A DNA stretch of 64,000 bases, from NCBI GenBank assembly GCA_016213505.1, contig JACRAF010000023.1:54414-118413 (forward strand), written 5' to 3'. Position numbers and translations under genes: made by a program. This stretch comes from Devosia nanyangense (GTDB taxonomy: Bacteria > Pseudomonadota > Alphaproteobacteria > Rhizobiales > Devosiaceae). Under the pieces are notes generated by a model. It saw nothing but the letters and a program-made list of their open reading frames with translations. It did no database searches and was not told the DNA's origin. Below are positions 16,877 to 27,741 of this stretch, in pieces. The stretch's first letter is position 1. Every line of letters begins with the position of its first letter.

Positions 16877-17974
16877 ATGTCCCTCAAGCTCTTCCTCCTC
16901 CCCGGCGACGGTATCGGCACCGAGATCATGAAGGAGGTCGAAAAGCTGATCGCCTGGCTCAACGGCGAGCAGCTGACCGATTTCACGACCGACAGCGGGC
17001 TGGTCGGCGGGTGCGCCTACGATGCGCATGGCGAGGCGATCTCGGAGGCCGACATGGAGAAGGCGCTGGCAGCCAATGCGGTGATCTTCGGCGCCGTGGG
17101 CGGTCCGAGATGGGACAAGGTTCCATACGACAAGCGCCCGGAGGCGGGTTTGCTCAGGCTGCGCAAGGACCTGGGGCTCTTCGCCAATCTCCGTCCGGCG
17201 ATCTGCTATCCGGCGCTCGCGGACGCGTCGTCGCTGAAGCGCGAGCTGGTCGAGGGGCTCGATATCCTGATCGTCCGCGAGCTCACCGGCGGGGTCTATT
17301 TCGGCGAGCCGAAAACCATCACGGATCTCGGCAACGGGCAGAAGCGCGCCATCGATACACAGGTTTACGAGACCTACGAGATCGATCGCATCGTGCGCGT
17401 CGCCTGCGATCTCGCCCGCACCCGCAACAAGAAGGTGCATTCGGCCGACAAGAAGAACGTGATGAAGTCGGGCGTCTTGTGGGACGAGGTGGCGCAGGCC
17501 GTCGCCAAGGACTACCCTGATCTCGAGTTCCACCACATCCTCGCCGACAATGCGGCGATGCAGCTGGTGCGCAATCCGAAACAGTTCGACGTGATGGTCA
17601 CGGACAATCTGTTCGGCGATATCCTCTCGGACGCCGCCGCGATGCTCACCGGCTCGCTCGGCATGCTGCCCTCGGCCTCGCTCGGCGCGCCCGACAAGGC
17701 GACCGGCAAGCGCAAGGCGCTCTACGAGCCGGTGCACGGCTCGGCCCCCGATATCGCCGGCAAGGGCGTCGCCAATCCGATCGCGACGATCGCGAGTTTT
17801 GCCATGGCGCTGCGCTATTCGTTCGGCATGATCGAGCTCGCCGACCGAGTCGAGGCGGCGATCTCGGCGGTCCTCGACGAGGGGTTGAGGACCGGCGATA
17901 TCGCCCAGCCCAACCGCAAGATCGTCGGCACCGAAGAGATGGGCGCCGCGATCCTCAGGCGGCTCGCGGCGTAG
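16877..17974 (+). CDS. leuB: 3-isopropylmalate dehydrogenase
   Basis: NAD-dependent oxidative decarboxylation of 3-isopropylmalate to 2-oxoisocaproate. The 365 residues are typical. [15 protein letters not shown] opens the protein. [14 protein letters not shown] carries the substrate-binding arginines. [43 protein letters not shown] and [14 protein letters not shown] complete the active site and NAD site. It lies 8 bases after ridA and is the last gene of the leuD operon. A DUF1127 gene converges from the other strand 8 bases beyond its stop. Confidence 0.98.
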   Translation: MSLKLFLLPGDGIGTEIMKEVEKLIAWLNGEQLTDFTTDSGLVGGCAYDAHGEAISEADMEKALAANAVIFGAVGGPRWDKVPYDKRPEAGLLRLRKDLGLFANLRPAICYPALADASSLKRELVEGLDILIVRELTGGVYFGEPKTITDLGNGQKRAIDTQVYETYEIDRIVRVACDLARTRNKKVHSADKKNVMKSGVLWDEVAQAVAKDYPDLEFHHILADNAAMQLVRNPKQFDVMVTDNLFGDILSDAAAMLTGSLGMLPSASLGAPDKATGKRKALYEPVHGSAPDIAGKGVANPIATIASFAMALRYSFGMIELADRVEAAISAVLDEGLRTGDIAQPNRKIVGTEEMGAAILRRLAA

Positions 17975-17982
17975 GCCAAGGG

Positions 17983-18216
17983 CTAGACCTTGGGGTGGCG
18001 GAACGGGGTGAACAACAGCGACGTCCGCCGCCCGTCGAAGGCATCACGGAAATCGTCGGGGTTGAACCCCATATCGCGCAGCAGATGGGCATCGAGCTGG
18101 GACAGTTCGTGCCGCGTCCGGCGCTGTGCCCGCCGCCTGGTCCAATTCTCAAACAATTCGCAGTCTCCAATGGTCGCCCCCCGGCAGATCAGCAACGCCC
18201 CGTGCCGGCAGTTCAT
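17983..18216 (-). CDS. DUF1127 small basic protein
   Basis: A 77-residue protein whose C-terminal half is a clear DUF1127 domain: an arginine-rich run (WTRRRAQRRTRHELSQLD) followed by AHLLRDMGFNPDDFRDAF. Small DUF1127 proteins are widespread in Rhizobiales, and in Agrobacterium they affect growth and phosphate/RNA metabolism. The start is uncertain (ATG 18216 has only GGGAACGGG before it), and the N-terminal third, MNCRHGALLICRG, does not belong to the domain, so a later start is possible. It is convergent with leuB and divergent from the decarboxylase gene. Confidence 0.7.
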   Translation of the reverse strand: MNCRHGALLICRGATIGDCELFENWTRRRAQRRTRHELSQLDAHLLRDMGFNPDDFRDAFDGRRTSLLFTPFRHPKV

Positions 18217-18305
18217 CCCGTTCCCACGCGGACTTTCTTTTTCCGGCGTTCATTCGCCATTCATCATATGACTCTCACGTGAACTCGCGCACCGGGAGGA
18301 CAAGG

Positions 18306-19709
18306 ATGACTGAGCTCGACGATCTGCTGCAAAGCGCCAAGGACCACGCGCTCGCCTACCGCGAGGCGGTGGCGGTCGATCCCAAACCGATCGCGCGCGA
18401 CTACCACACCATCCGCGACAGCCTGATGGCGGCCGTGCCCGAACTGGGCGCGCCGCCGGCCGAGGTGATCGAGGAACTCGTCGCCATCGCCGAGGGCGGG
18501 CTGATGCCGATCGCCGGGCCGCGCTTTTTCGGCTGGGTGATGGGCTCGTCGCATCCGGCGGGCGTCGCCGCCGACTGGCTGGTCGCCGCCTGGGGGCAGA
18601 ACGCCGGCTATCACACGCCGACCCCCGCGGTTGCGGCGATCGAGGAGCTGGCGGAGCGCTGGCTGGTCGAATTGCTCGATCTGCCGGTGGGCAGTTCGGT
18701 CGGCTTCACCACCGGGGCCACCGTCGCCAATGGCGTCTGCCTCGCGGCGGCGCGCACTGGAACGTTGCTCCAGGCGGGCTGGGACCCCGATGCGGATGGC
18801 CTGTTCGGGGCGCCGCCGGTGCAAGTGCTGATCGGGGCCGATGCGCATTCCTCGCTGTTTTCGTCGCTGCAGCTGATCGGCTTCGGCTACAACCGGGTGA
18901 CCAAGATCGACACCGACGCCGAGGGCCGCATGCTGCCGGCGGCGCTCGAACGCGCCATCGGCAAGGCGGCAGGCCCCAAGATCGTCATCGCGCAAGCGGG
19001 GCAGATCAACACCGGGTGCTTCGACCCGTTCGCCGAGATCGTCGCCATCGGCAAAGCGCATGGCGCCTGGGTGCATGTCGACGGCGCCTTCGGGCTCTGG
19101 GCTCGCGCGGCGCCCGGCCTCAAGCATCTCACCGCCGGCATCGAGGGCTGCGACAGCTGGTGCACGGACGGCCACAAATGGCTGCAGGTGCCCTATGATT
19201 CGGGTTTTGCGATCGTCCGCGACCGCGCCATCCATCAGCGCGCCATGACGCAGTGGTCGAGCTATCTGCCGACCATCGGGCAGGGCGACCGGGTGCCCTC
19301 GGCGTTCGTGCCCGAGCTCAGCCGCCGGGCCCGCGGCGTGCCGGTCTGGGCTCTGATCAAAACGCTCGGGCGGCAGGGCATCGCCGATCTGGTGGCACGC
19401 AATTGCGCCCAGGCCCGGCGCTTTGCCGAGCGGCTGGCGCGGGAGCCGGGCCTCCGCATCATGAACGACGTGGTGCTCAACCAGGTGATCGTCAACTTCG
19501 GTTCGGGCAGCGCCGCCGAGCGCAAGGCGCTCACCGAGGCGGTCATTGCCCGGGTGCAGGCGGACGGGGTATTGTTCGCCGGGGGCGCGCAGTGGCGCGA
19601 CGACTGGGTGATGCGGCTTTCGGTGATCTCGGCGGTGACCACCGACGCCGATATCGATGTGAGCGCCGACGCCATCATTGCCGTGTGGCGCGGCGTGCAG
19701 AAGGGCTGA
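18306..19709 (+). CDS. PLP-dependent group II amino acid decarboxylase family protein
   Basis: A 467-residue fold-type I PLP enzyme of the aspartate/aromatic amino acid decarboxylase group. WGQNAGYHTPTPAVAAIEEL matches the N-terminal family motif, GFTTGATVANGVCLAAAR is the phosphate-binding region, and HVDGAFGLWARA carries the ring-contacting Asp. DGHKWLQVPYDSG places the Schiff-base lysine at residue 291. ATG 18306 has GGGAGGACAAGG before it; the longer open frame overlaps the antisense DUF1127 gene. It is 2 bases from the flavin monooxygenase gene, suggesting a shared amine or amino acid pathway. The substrate cannot be assigned. Confidence 0.85.
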   Translation: MTELDDLLQSAKDHALAYREAVAVDPKPIARDYHTIRDSLMAAVPELGAPPAEVIEELVAIAEGGLMPIAGPRFFGWVMGSSHPAGVAADWLVAAWGQNAGYHTPTPAVAAIEELAERWLVELLDLPVGSSVGFTTGATVANGVCLAAARTGTLLQAGWDPDADGLFGAPPVQVLIGADAHSSLFSSLQLIGFGYNRVTKIDTDAEGRMLPAALERAIGKAAGPKIVIAQAGQINTGCFDPFAEIVAIGKAHGAWVHVDGAFGLWARAAPGLKHLTAGIEGCDSWCTDGHKWLQVPYDSGFAIVRDRAIHQRAMTQWSSYLPTIGQGDRVPSAFVPELSRRARGVPVWALIKTLGRQGIADLVARNCAQARRFAERLAREPGLRIMNDVVLNQVIVNFGSGSAAERKALTEAVIARVQADGVLFAGGAQWRDDWVMRLSVISAVTTDADIDVSADAIIAVWRGVQKG

Positions 19710-19711
19710 AG

Positions 19712-21211
19712 ATGAAAATCGCCGTGATCGGATCGGGAGTCTCCGGCATCGCCGCCGCGAAGACGCTGATGAAGTTCGGCCACGAGGTGGTGCTGTTCGA
19801 GCGCAGCGATGTGGCCGGCGGCGTCTGGGCGCTGACCTATCCCGACGTCCGGCTGCAGAACATCGGCGACCATTACCGCTTCACCGATTTCGACTGGCCG
19901 TTCCCGCACGACCAGCACCCGACGGCCGAGCAGGTGATGCGCTATATCCGCGCGGCGATCGAGCACTACAAGCTCGACATCCGGTTCAGGCACAATGTGA
20001 CCGGGCTGCGCGAGACGGCGGACGGCTGGATGGTCGATCTCGAAACGCCCGAGGGCAAGCGCTCGGACGCGTTCGGCTATGTCGTCGTCGCCGCCGGCCA
20101 CTACACCCACGAGAAAGCCGACATCGCGCTGCCCGGCCGAGAGACCTTCAAGGGCCAGGTCATCACCGAACGCGATATCCGCGACCTCGGCGTGTTCGAC
20201 GGCAAGCGGGTCGCGGTGGTCGGCTTCGGCAAGAGCGCGATCGACATGACGGTGTTCGCCGTGGGCCGCGCCAGCGAGGTGCATCACGTCTTCCGCGAAC
20301 CGCGCTGGCTGATGCCGAAAAAGATGCTGGGGCGGCACATCGCCTATATGAGCTCGGCGCGGATGTCGACGATGTACAACGCCTCCTGGGTGCATCCGGG
20401 CAGGTTCGAGGCGATGATGCACAAGCGCTCGCCGTCCACCGCCAAGGGCTACGCCGCAATGGTGGGGTTCCTCGTCCGCCTGCAGACCGGCATCAGCGCG
20501 CTGCGTTTCGACCGCAAGGCGCGGGCCCGCATGAAGCTCGTCAATCCGAGGGACTCGGTCTCCATGCAGCTGCGCGGCACGCTGGCGCCCGACACCTACT
20601 ACGCCTCCGTGGCGAGCGGCAGGATCGAGCCGCATCACGCCTCGGCCGCCGGTTTCAGCGCGGACGCGCTGCTGCTCTCGGACGGCACCAGCGTTGCCGC
20701 CGATGTGGTCGTGCTCGCCATCGGTTTCGAGACTCCGAAACTGCCGTTCCTGCCGGACGTGATCCGCGCCGACATTGCGGCCAACAACGACGGGGTGCAG
20801 CTCTACCGCCACGTGCTCCATCCGCATGTGAAGCGGCTGGCGTTCGCGGGCTTTGCCCACAATCCGTTCCATATCCCCGGCACCGAGGTGTCGATGGTGT
20901 GGCTCGGGGCCGTGCTCAATGGCGATATCGTCCTGCCGTCGCCCGCGGCGATGGCGGCGAGCACCATCAAGGTGCGCGACTGGAAGCGGGCCAACACGCT
21001 GTTCGAGCCGACGCGGGCCTATTGGGTGTCCAACCGCTTCCACCAATATCTCGACGTGCTGCTGATGGAGCTCGGCATCAAACCGAACCGCAAGAGCAAC
21101 CCGCTGAGCGAATTCTTCGCCGCCTATGCGCCGGAGGACTATGCCGGGGTGTTCGACGAGTACCGGCAGAAGCGGGGCACACCGCGCCCCGCTTTGCCGT
21201 TCGATACTTAG
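19712..21211 (+). CDS. Flavin-containing monooxygenase-like NAD(P)/FAD oxidoreductase
   Basis: A 499-residue flavoprotein with an FAD Rossmann motif at the very start (VIGSGVSGIAAAKTL), a second dinucleotide motif VVGFGKSAIDMTVF near residue 168 and the ATG-like segment DVVVLAIGFETPKLPFLP near 330. This is the layout of class B flavin monooxygenases, which oxygenate N or S atoms using NADPH. It is translationally coupled to the decarboxylase (2-base gap). A plausible scheme is oxygenation of an amine made by the decarboxylase, but this is inference. No transporter or regulator is linked. Confidence 0.8.
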   Translation: MKIAVIGSGVSGIAAAKTLMKFGHEVVLFERSDVAGGVWALTYPDVRLQNIGDHYRFTDFDWPFPHDQHPTAEQVMRYIRAAIEHYKLDIRFRHNVTGLRETADGWMVDLETPEGKRSDAFGYVVVAAGHYTHEKADIALPGRETFKGQVITERDIRDLGVFDGKRVAVVGFGKSAIDMTVFAVGRASEVHHVFREPRWLMPKKMLGRHIAYMSSARMSTMYNASWVHPGRFEAMMHKRSPSTAKGYAAMVGFLVRLQTGISALRFDRKARARMKLVNPRDSVSMQLRGTLAPDTYYASVASGRIEPHHASAAGFSADALLLSDGTSVAADVVVLAIGFETPKLPFLPDVIRADIAANNDGVQLYRHVLHPHVKRLAFAGFAHNPFHIPGTEVSMVWLGAVLNGDIVLPSPAAMAASTIKVRDWKRANTLFEPTRAYWVSNRFHQYLDVLLMELGIKPNRKSNPLSEFFAAYAPEDYAGVFDEYRQKRGTPRPALPFDT

Positions 21212-21225
21212 GCCACCCGGGTTCC

Positions 21226-21252
21226 TTCTCCCCTTGAGAGGGGAGAGGGGAC
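21226..21252. repeat. CTCCCC/GGGGAG hairpin between convergent genes
   Basis: CTTCTCCCCTTGAGAGGGGAG lies between the monooxygenase and the convergent ABC gene. It belongs to the same C-rich/G-rich palindrome family as the elements near 12.6 kb and could terminate both transcripts. Confidence 0.5.
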
Positions 21253-21284
21253 AGAGTGCCCAAGCCATCGGGCGAGGGGTCGCC

Positions 21285-23087
<1,803 letters not shown>

Positions 23088-23377
23088 GGTCACTTCCGGC
23101 GGCCAATGCCCACCGGTCCCAGGTAAAACGAAATTGTGGATGCCGCGGGACGGGCGTGGGCCCGACAAAACGATCGGCGGCGGGGGAAGGGTGCGGCGCG
23201 AACTAGGGGCGCAGCACGGGCGGCGTGTCAGCCGGCCAGGGGTCCGCCAGAGCGGCGGTAGGACGGATTATGCATGGCGTCGCCTCCCTGGGGCTCGTGG
23301 ACAATGGTGTTCTCTTAGCGAAGACGGGAGCGGCCGGCAAGGGTTGCGCCGGGAAGGCCCCTTTTCCCGAACACGCT

Positions 23378-24556
23378 TCAGGCCACCTGGCCTGCCGCCC
23401 AGCCGGAGGCCCAGGCCCATTGGAAATTGTAGCCGCCGAGCCAGCCGGTGACGTCGACGACCTCGCCGATGACGAAGAGGCCGGGGACGTTGCGGGCCTC
23501 CATCGTCGCCGAGTTCAGCCCCGCCGTGTCGACGCCGCCGAGCGTCACTTCGGCGGTGCGGTAGCCCTCCGAGCCGGTCGGCTTCAGGGTCCAGATTGTG
23601 AGGGCCTCGGCGACCGAAGCGAGCTTTTTGTCGGAGGCGTCGCCGATCATGCCGGGGAGCGCGATGTCCTCGGCCAGCATCTGGGCCAGCCGCTTGGGCA
23701 GGTGCGCGGCGAGCACGGTCTGCAGCGCCGAGCGCGGCGTGTCGCGGCGCGCGGCGCGCAGCATGGCCGCGACGTCGAGGTCGGGCAGGAGGCCCACGGC
23801 GATGGCATCGCCCTCGCGCCAATAGGACGAAATCTGGAGGATGGCGGGGCCGCTGAGGCCACGATGGGTGAACAGCATCGCCTCGCGGAAGGTTTTGGTG
23901 TTGGCGGTGACGGTGGCGTCGACGGCGATGCCGGAGAGCGGCGCGAGCCGTTCGAGGATGCGCGGCTCGAAGGTCAGCGGCACCAGCGCCGGCCGGGTTT
24001 CGGTGACGGTCAGCCCGAACTGCTCGGCAATGCGGTAGCCCAGCCCCGTGGCGCCCATCTTGGGGATCGACTTGCCGCCCGTGGCGATGACCAGCGATTG
24101 TGACACGATATCGCCGGTCGACAGGCGCACGTGGAAGCCGTCGGCGGTTTTGTCCACCGTCTCGATCTCGACGCCCAGTTCGAGCCCGACGCCGGCCTTG
24201 GCCATTTCGCTGGTCAGGAGGTTGACGATCTGCACCGAGGAGCCGTCGCAGAACAGCTGGCCCAGGGTCTTTTCGTGGAAGGCGATGCCGTAGCTGCGGA
24301 CCAGGTCGATGAAGCGCTGCGGGGTGTAGCGGGATAGCGCCGACACCGCGAATTTGGGGTTCTGCGAGATGAACCGGTCGGGCCGTGTGTTGGTGTTGGT
24401 GAAGTTGCAGCGGCCGCCGCCCGAGATGCGGATCTTTTCGCCCGGGGCCCGGGCGTGGTCGACCACCAGCACCGAGCGGCCGCGCTTGCCGGCCTCGATC
24501 GCTGCCATCATGCCCGCGGCGCCGGCGCCGAGGACGAGAACATCGAAATTACGCAT
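23378..24556 (-). CDS. HI0933-like (BaiN/RdsA family) flavoprotein oxidoreductase
   Basis: A 392-residue NAD(P)/FAD-dependent protein. VLGAGAAGMMAAIEAGKRG is the FAD-binding fingerprint, ISGGGRCNFTN near residue 45 is the hallmark of the HI0933 family, and TGGKSIPKMGATGLGYRIAEQ and GEVVDVTGWLGGYNFQWAWASG are the other conserved blocks. Members reduce double bonds or sulfur compounds, but most are biochemically undefined. The ATG at 24556 is 44 bases from the divergent promoter of the small gene before asd. Confidence 0.88.
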   Translation of the reverse strand: MRNFDVLVLGAGAAGMMAAIEAGKRGRSVLVVDHARAPGEKIRISGGGRCNFTNTNTRPDRFISQNPKFAVSALSRYTPQRFIDLVRSYGIAFHEKTLGQLFCDGSSVQIVNLLTSEMAKAGVGLELGVEIETVDKTADGFHVRLSTGDIVSQSLVIATGGKSIPKMGATGLGYRIAEQFGLTVTETRPALVPLTFEPRILERLAPLSGIAVDATVTANTKTFREAMLFTHRGLSGPAILQISSYWREGDAIAVGLLPDLDVAAMLRAARRDTPRSALQTVLAAHLPKRLAQMLAEDIALPGMIGDASDKKLASVAEALTIWTLKPTGSEGYRTAEVTLGGVDTAGLNSATMEARNVPGLFVIGEVVDVTGWLGGYNFQWAWASGWAAGQVA

Positions 24557-24599
24557 GGCGGGCCATTAGCACAGATGCGGCGGCCGACTGCGGCGTTTG

Positions 24600-24627
24600 T
24601 TGACTTCTCGCGATTTCCGCGTAAAAC
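24600..24627 (+). promoter_or_regulatory. Promoter for the small gene upstream of asd
   Basis: TTGACT at 24600-24605 and TAAAAC at 24622-24627 with a 16-base spacer form one of the best promoter matches in the window. The start site would be near 24634, about 23 bases before the GTG of the small gene and about 235 bases before asd. Confidence 0.55.
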
Positions 24628-24656
24628 GCGCTGCATCGCTTGAGAGGGTTTTCGCC

Positions 24657-24770
24657 GTGCTGCGCGGAGACGAATTGGACATCGACTTCACCGAACTCGA
24701 CACATTCGTGCCGGGCCGCGTGTTCGTGCCGATGCTCAGGCTCAAGACCAAAACCACCAAAACCCACTGA
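24657..24770 (+). CDS. Small ORF (37 codons) ending in a Thr/Lys run, possible leader peptide of asd
   Basis: GTG 24657 has GAGAGGG 8 bases upstream and a good promoter before that, so expression is likely. The product is acidic at the start (GDELDIDFTELD) and ends RLKTKTTKTH, with four threonines and three lysines in the last eight residues. The next gene, asd, works in the common threonine/lysine/methionine pathway, so this could be an attenuation leader. It could instead be an ordinary small protein. A CCCCGG/CCGGGG stem (24778-24800) follows but has no T-run. The gap from its stop to asd is 98 bases. Confidence 0.5.
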   Translation: MLRGDELDIDFTELDTFVPGRVFVPMLRLKTKTTKTH

Positions 24771-24868
24771 AGCTTTTCCCCGGGCCGCCTCCCGCCGGGG
24801 AGAGGCCGAAGCGAGATGTGCCGCCGGTCAGCCGGTGCGGGGGATGGGGCTAAAGGAACCAGTCGAAA

Positions 24869-25909
24869 ATGGGTTATCGCGTCGCTGTCGTCGGGGCCAC
24901 GGGCAATGTGGGCCGCGAAATGCTCAATATCCTCAACGAACGGAAGTTTCCGGTCAGCGAGGTGATCGCGCTCGCCTCGTCGCGCTCGCAGGGCCAGGAG
25001 ATCAGCTTTGGCGACAAGCGGCTGAAGGTCCAGAACCTCGAGAATTTCGACTTCACCGGCGTCGATTTCGCGCTGATGAGCGCCGGCTCCGCCGTCGCCA
25101 AGGAATGGGGCGAGCGGATCGGCGCGTTCGGCACCATCGTGGTCGATAATTCGAGCTTCTGGCGCTACCACTCGGACGTGCCGCTGATCGTGCCGGAGGT
25201 CAACGCCCATGTGCTCGACGCGTACATGGCGCGCAATGACCGCAAGAACATCATCGCCAACCCCAATTGCTCGACGGCGCAGCTGGTGGTGGCGCTGAAG
25301 CCGCTGCACGATTTCGCGACCATCAAGCGGGTGGTGGTGGCGACCTACCAATCGGTCTCGGGTGCCGGCAAGGAAGGCGTCGACGAGCTCTGGGTGCAGA
25401 CCAAGGGCATTTTCGTCAACGACAGTGCGACGCCCAGGAAGTTTCCCAAGCAAATCGCCTTCAACGTCATTCCCCATATCGACGTTTTCATGGAAGACGG
25501 CCAGACCAAGGAAGAGTGGAAGATGGTGGTCGAGACCAAGAAGATCCTCGACCCCAAGATCAAGCTCACCGCCACCTGCGTCAGGGTGCCGGTGTTCGTC
25601 GGCCATTCCGAGGCGGTCAATCTCGAATTCGTCAATCCGATCTCGCCCGACGAGGCGCGCGATATTCTGCGCGAGGCGCCGGGGATCTCGGTGATCGACA
25701 AGCGCGAGCCGGGCGGCTACGCGACCCCGGTCGAGGCGGTGGGCGAGTACGACACGTTCGTTTCCCGTATCCGCGAGGACAATACGGTCGAGAACGGGCT
25801 GTCGATCTGGGTGGTGTCGGACAATCTCAGGAAGGGCGCGGCGCTCAATACCGTGCAGATCCTCGAGACGCTGATCGAGCGCCAGCTGGTGGACAAGAAG
25901 GCGGCGTAA
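24869..25909 (+). CDS. asd: Aspartate-semialdehyde dehydrogenase
   Basis: NADPH-dependent reduction of aspartyl-4-phosphate to aspartate semialdehyde, the branch point to lysine/diaminopimelate, threonine and methionine. The 346-residue protein begins YRVAVVGATGNVGREML (NADP loop). ANPNCSTAQLVVALKPL places the catalytic cysteine at residue 134, and RVPVFVGHSEAVNLEF carries the active-site His region. AAAGGAA lies about 10 bases before the ATG. It may be controlled through the small Thr/Lys-ending gene upstream. An EamA transporter gene follows after 11 bases. Confidence 0.98.
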   Translation: MGYRVAVVGATGNVGREMLNILNERKFPVSEVIALASSRSQGQEISFGDKRLKVQNLENFDFTGVDFALMSAGSAVAKEWGERIGAFGTIVVDNSSFWRYHSDVPLIVPEVNAHVLDAYMARNDRKNIIANPNCSTAQLVVALKPLHDFATIKRVVVATYQSVSGAGKEGVDELWVQTKGIFVNDSATPRKFPKQIAFNVIPHIDVFMEDGQTKEEWKMVVETKKILDPKIKLTATCVRVPVFVGHSEAVNLEFVNPISPDEARDILREAPGISVIDKREPGGYATPVEAVGEYDTFVSRIREDNTVENGLSIWVVSDNLRKGAALNTVQILETLIERQLVDKKAA

Positions 25910-25920
25910 GCCGGACCGAA

Positions 25921-26799
25921 ATGTCGCTCCGCGATACGCTGCTCGTCCTCGCGGTGGTGACCGTTTGGGGCATCAATTTCGTCGCCATCCGCTGGGGCGT
26001 CGACGAGGTGCCGCCGCTGCTGCTGACCTCGCTCCGCTATGTGGTGGCCGTGCTGCCGGCGATCTTTTTCGTGCGCCGTCCGCAGGTGGCGCTGGCGCTG
26101 CTCGTCGGCTACGGCTTTGCCGTCGGCGTCGGCCAGTTCGGCCTGCTGTTTGCCGCTATCAAGTTCGGCATGCCGGCGGGCCTCGCCTCGCTGGTCATCC
26201 AGCTGCAGGCGTTCTTCACCATCGGGCTGGCCGTGCTGTTCCTCGGCGAGCGGCCCAAGGGCGCGCAGCTGGCGGGGGCGCTCATCGCCTTTGCCGGCAT
26301 CGCGGTCATCGCCGCCGAGCGGCTGGGCGGGGCGGCGCTGTGGCCGTTCCTGATGACCATCGGCGCGGCCGGCTGCTGGGGCGTCGCCAACCTCCTCACC
26401 AAGAAGGCGGGCAAGATCGACATGCTCGGCTTCGTGGTGTGGTCGAGCCTGGTGCCGCCGATCCCGCTGTTCGTGCTCTCCTTGCTGTTCGAGGGCCCCG
26501 GCGCCGTGCCACTGGCGCTGTCGCAGATCACCCTTTGGGGCATCGGCTCGCTGCTGTTCATCGGCTGGGTGTCGACGGTGTTCGGCTATGGCGCCTGGAG
26601 CGTGCTGCTCGGCCGTTACCCGGCCTCGACCGTCGCGCCGTTCACGCTCCTGGTACCGATCGCCGGCATCGGCAGCGCGGCGCTGCTCCTGGGCGAGCGG
26701 ATCAGCGGGCTCGAGCTGATCGGCAGCGCGCTGGTGTTTACGGGGCTGCTGCTCAATGTGTTCGGGCCGCGACTGGTGGGCCAGCGGCAACCGGCCTAG
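25921..26799 (+). CDS. EamA/DMT-family transporter
   Basis: A 292-residue inner-membrane protein with ten predicted helices in two EamA repeats (about residues 5-135 and 145-285). The first repeat starts LAVVTVWGINFVAIRWG and ends LGERPKGAQLAGALIAFAGI. The second ends LLGERISGLELIGSALVFTG, the typical duplicated GER motif. Family members export amino acids or metabolites. The proximity to asd (11 bases) suggests cotranscription and possibly amino acid efflux, which is inference. Confidence 0.9.
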   Translation: MSLRDTLLVLAVVTVWGINFVAIRWGVDEVPPLLLTSLRYVVAVLPAIFFVRRPQVALALLVGYGFAVGVGQFGLLFAAIKFGMPAGLASLVIQLQAFFTIGLAVLFLGERPKGAQLAGALIAFAGIAVIAAERLGGAALWPFLMTIGAAGCWGVANLLTKKAGKIDMLGFVVWSSLVPPIPLFVLSLLFEGPGAVPLALSQITLWGIGSLLFIGWVSTVFGYGAWSVLLGRYPASTVAPFTLLVPIAGIGSAALLLGERISGLELIGSALVFTGLLLNVFGPRLVGQRQPA

Positions 26800-26803
26800 C
26801 TGG

Positions 26804-27445
26804 CTAATCGATCTCCGGCCGGGCGAAGTCGCCGGTCTCGTTGTCCATCAGCCAGAGCTCGCCGGTCGAGATGTCGAACCAGGCGCCATGCACCTTCAGC
26901 CGCCCATCGGCCTCGCGTTCGTGCACATAGGGGAAGGTGCGCAGATTCTTGATCGAATTGCGGACGCTGAGGCGTTCGAGCACGGTCTCGCGTTCGGTCG
27001 GCGTGAGGAACGAATAGGTCGTGACCTCAGCGGTCACCGGCGCGAGGAGATTCATCCACTTGCTGATGAAATCGCCCTGGGCCAAAGCGTGGCCCGGATT
27101 GAGGGCCGCCCTTATGCCGCCGCAGCGGCCGTGCCCAAGGACGACGAGGTTCTCGATATCGAGCGCGTTGACGGCGAATTCGATGCCCGCGGAGGTGCCG
27201 TGCTGGCCGCCATCGGGCTGGAACGGCGGCACGAGGTTGCCGACGTTGCGCAAAACGAAGAGTTCGCCCGGACCGGCATCGAAGATGGTCTCGGGGGCGG
27301 CGCGGCTGTCGCAGCAGGCGATGACCATTGTGGTCGGCGCCTGGCCCTCCTTGGCCAACCGCTTGTACTTGCCCTCGGCTTCCGCGTACGGACCCCGCAT
27401 GAAGGCCGCATAGCCGTCGATCAGATGCTTGGGAAAGCTGTGCAT
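26804..27445 (-). CDS. Beta-class carbonic anhydrase
   Basis: A 213-residue zinc enzyme that interconverts CO2 and bicarbonate. IACCDSRAAPE provides the zinc ligand Cys44 with the Asp46/Arg48 dyad, and LGHGRCGGI provides His105 and Cys108. NLVPPFQPDGGQHGTSAGIEF fits the dimer interface of the beta class. It converges on the EamA gene with a 4-base gap, and is divergent from the DUF1737 gene. Confidence 0.96.
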   Translation of the reverse strand: MHSFPKHLIDGYAAFMRGPYAEAEGKYKRLAKEGQAPTTMVIACCDSRAAPETIFDAGPGELFVLRNVGNLVPPFQPDGGQHGTSAGIEFAVNALDIENLVVLGHGRCGGIRAALNPGHALAQGDFISKWMNLLAPVTAEVTTYSFLTPTERETVLERLSVRNSIKNLRTFPYVHEREADGRLKVHGAWFDISTGELWLMDNETGDFARPEID

Positions 27446-27505
27446 CGTGTTCGATTACCGGTAAGGAGGCGCCGGTTCAACCAGCAACGCCGAGGCATGA
27501 CGGGC

Positions 27506-27715
27506 ATGCAGATTTACCGGTTCCTCAGCGGGGAAGACGATTCGAGCTTTTGCCACAAGGTCACCAAGGCGCTGAGCGAGGGCTGGGAACTCTACGGCTC
27601 GCCCAGCTACGCCTATGACGCGGTGACCAAGAAGATGAAATGCGGCCAGGCGGTGACCCGAACCGTCGCGGATCAGCCCTATGATCCGGAAAAGAAGCTG
27701 GTGGATTACCGATGA
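27506..27715 (+). CDS. DUF1737 domain protein
   Basis: A 69-residue protein starting MQIYRFLSGEDDSSFCHKV. The F-C-x-K-V-x-x-A-L-x-x-G-W-x-L-x-G-S-P pattern is that of the small DUF1737 family, of unknown function and often encoded next to metabolic genes. An ATG at 27497 is in frame, but a GAGG motif lies only 1 base before it and 10 bases before 27506, so 27506 is preferred. Confidence 0.7.
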   Translation: MQIYRFLSGEDDSSFCHKVTKALSEGWELYGSPSYAYDAVTKKMKCGQAVTRTVADQPYDPEKKLVDYR

Positions 27716-27741
27716 TAGCTCGCCTTTGACCAGCACGACTG

